A model generated the notes under the pieces. It worked only from the letters and a program-made list of their open reading frames with translations, was not told the origin of the DNA and did no database searches. The translations under genes were made by a program, and so were the position numbers. A stretch of 39,307 bases of DNA from Planctomycetota bacterium (GTDB lineage Bacteria > Planctomycetota > SZUA-567): NCBI GenBank assembly GCA_031269935.1, contig JAISYL010000224.1, forward strand, positions 1-39,307. The letters are read 5' to 3'. Positions 39,143-39,307 of this stretch are shown piece by piece; position 1 is the stretch's first letter, and every line of letters begins with the position of its first letter.

Positions 39143-39307
39143 ACTTTAAGAGCGTGTTGTTAAATACCGGATCGCCCGGGTTAGACAAGGAAAAAGTCGC
39201 TGGCGGGATGATTTTTGGCCGGCGGTCAGGGGTAAAAATCATCCGAGAAGCGGCTTTTGACGCAGTATAACCCGACGAGACGGCATTTAACAACACGCTC
39301 TTAAAGT
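39143..39307 (-). repeat. Long palindromic element family A, copy 3, inverted, with perfect 23-bp terminal inverted repeats
   Basis: ACTTTAAGAGCGTGTTGTTAAAT (39143-39165) and ATTTAACAACACGCTCTTAAAGT (39285-39307). Confidence 0.8.

Noticed and set aside
39042-39296. 84-aa minus-strand ORF
   Set aside because: Consists mostly of repeat families A and B; no coding signature.

Overview
GC-rich bacterial window, gene-dense, with no rRNA, tRNA or CRISPR recognised. From left to right: end of a zinc-type dehydrogenase; hydG; a TPR protein and a PEGA lipoprotein; a long minus-strand block (split transketolase, TctCBA, then DctPQM TRAP); an MFS gene flanked by direct repeats; a second TctCBA set; a plus-strand nitrogenase-like cluster (19.0-25.2 kb: NifB-like, NifX-like, NifH-like, CysK, NifK-like, NifD-like); an orphan NMT1/SsuA-type binding protein and two trans-sulfuration PLP enzymes; a decayed PIN toxin-antitoxin locus; an AT-richer LysR / TRAP / amidohydrolase locus; and a radC-like / icd / lspA block. 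The standout is the nitrogenase-like cluster. It keeps P-cluster-type and Fe-protein cysteines, lacks NifEN, has no recognisable FeMo-co histidine, and sits among sulfur amino acid enzymes. I infer a methylthio-alkane-reductase-like (Mar) or other C-S bond reductase rather than an N2-fixing nitrogenase. The intergenic regions also carry several families of palindromic repeats, one of which lies inside the nitrogenase-like operon.
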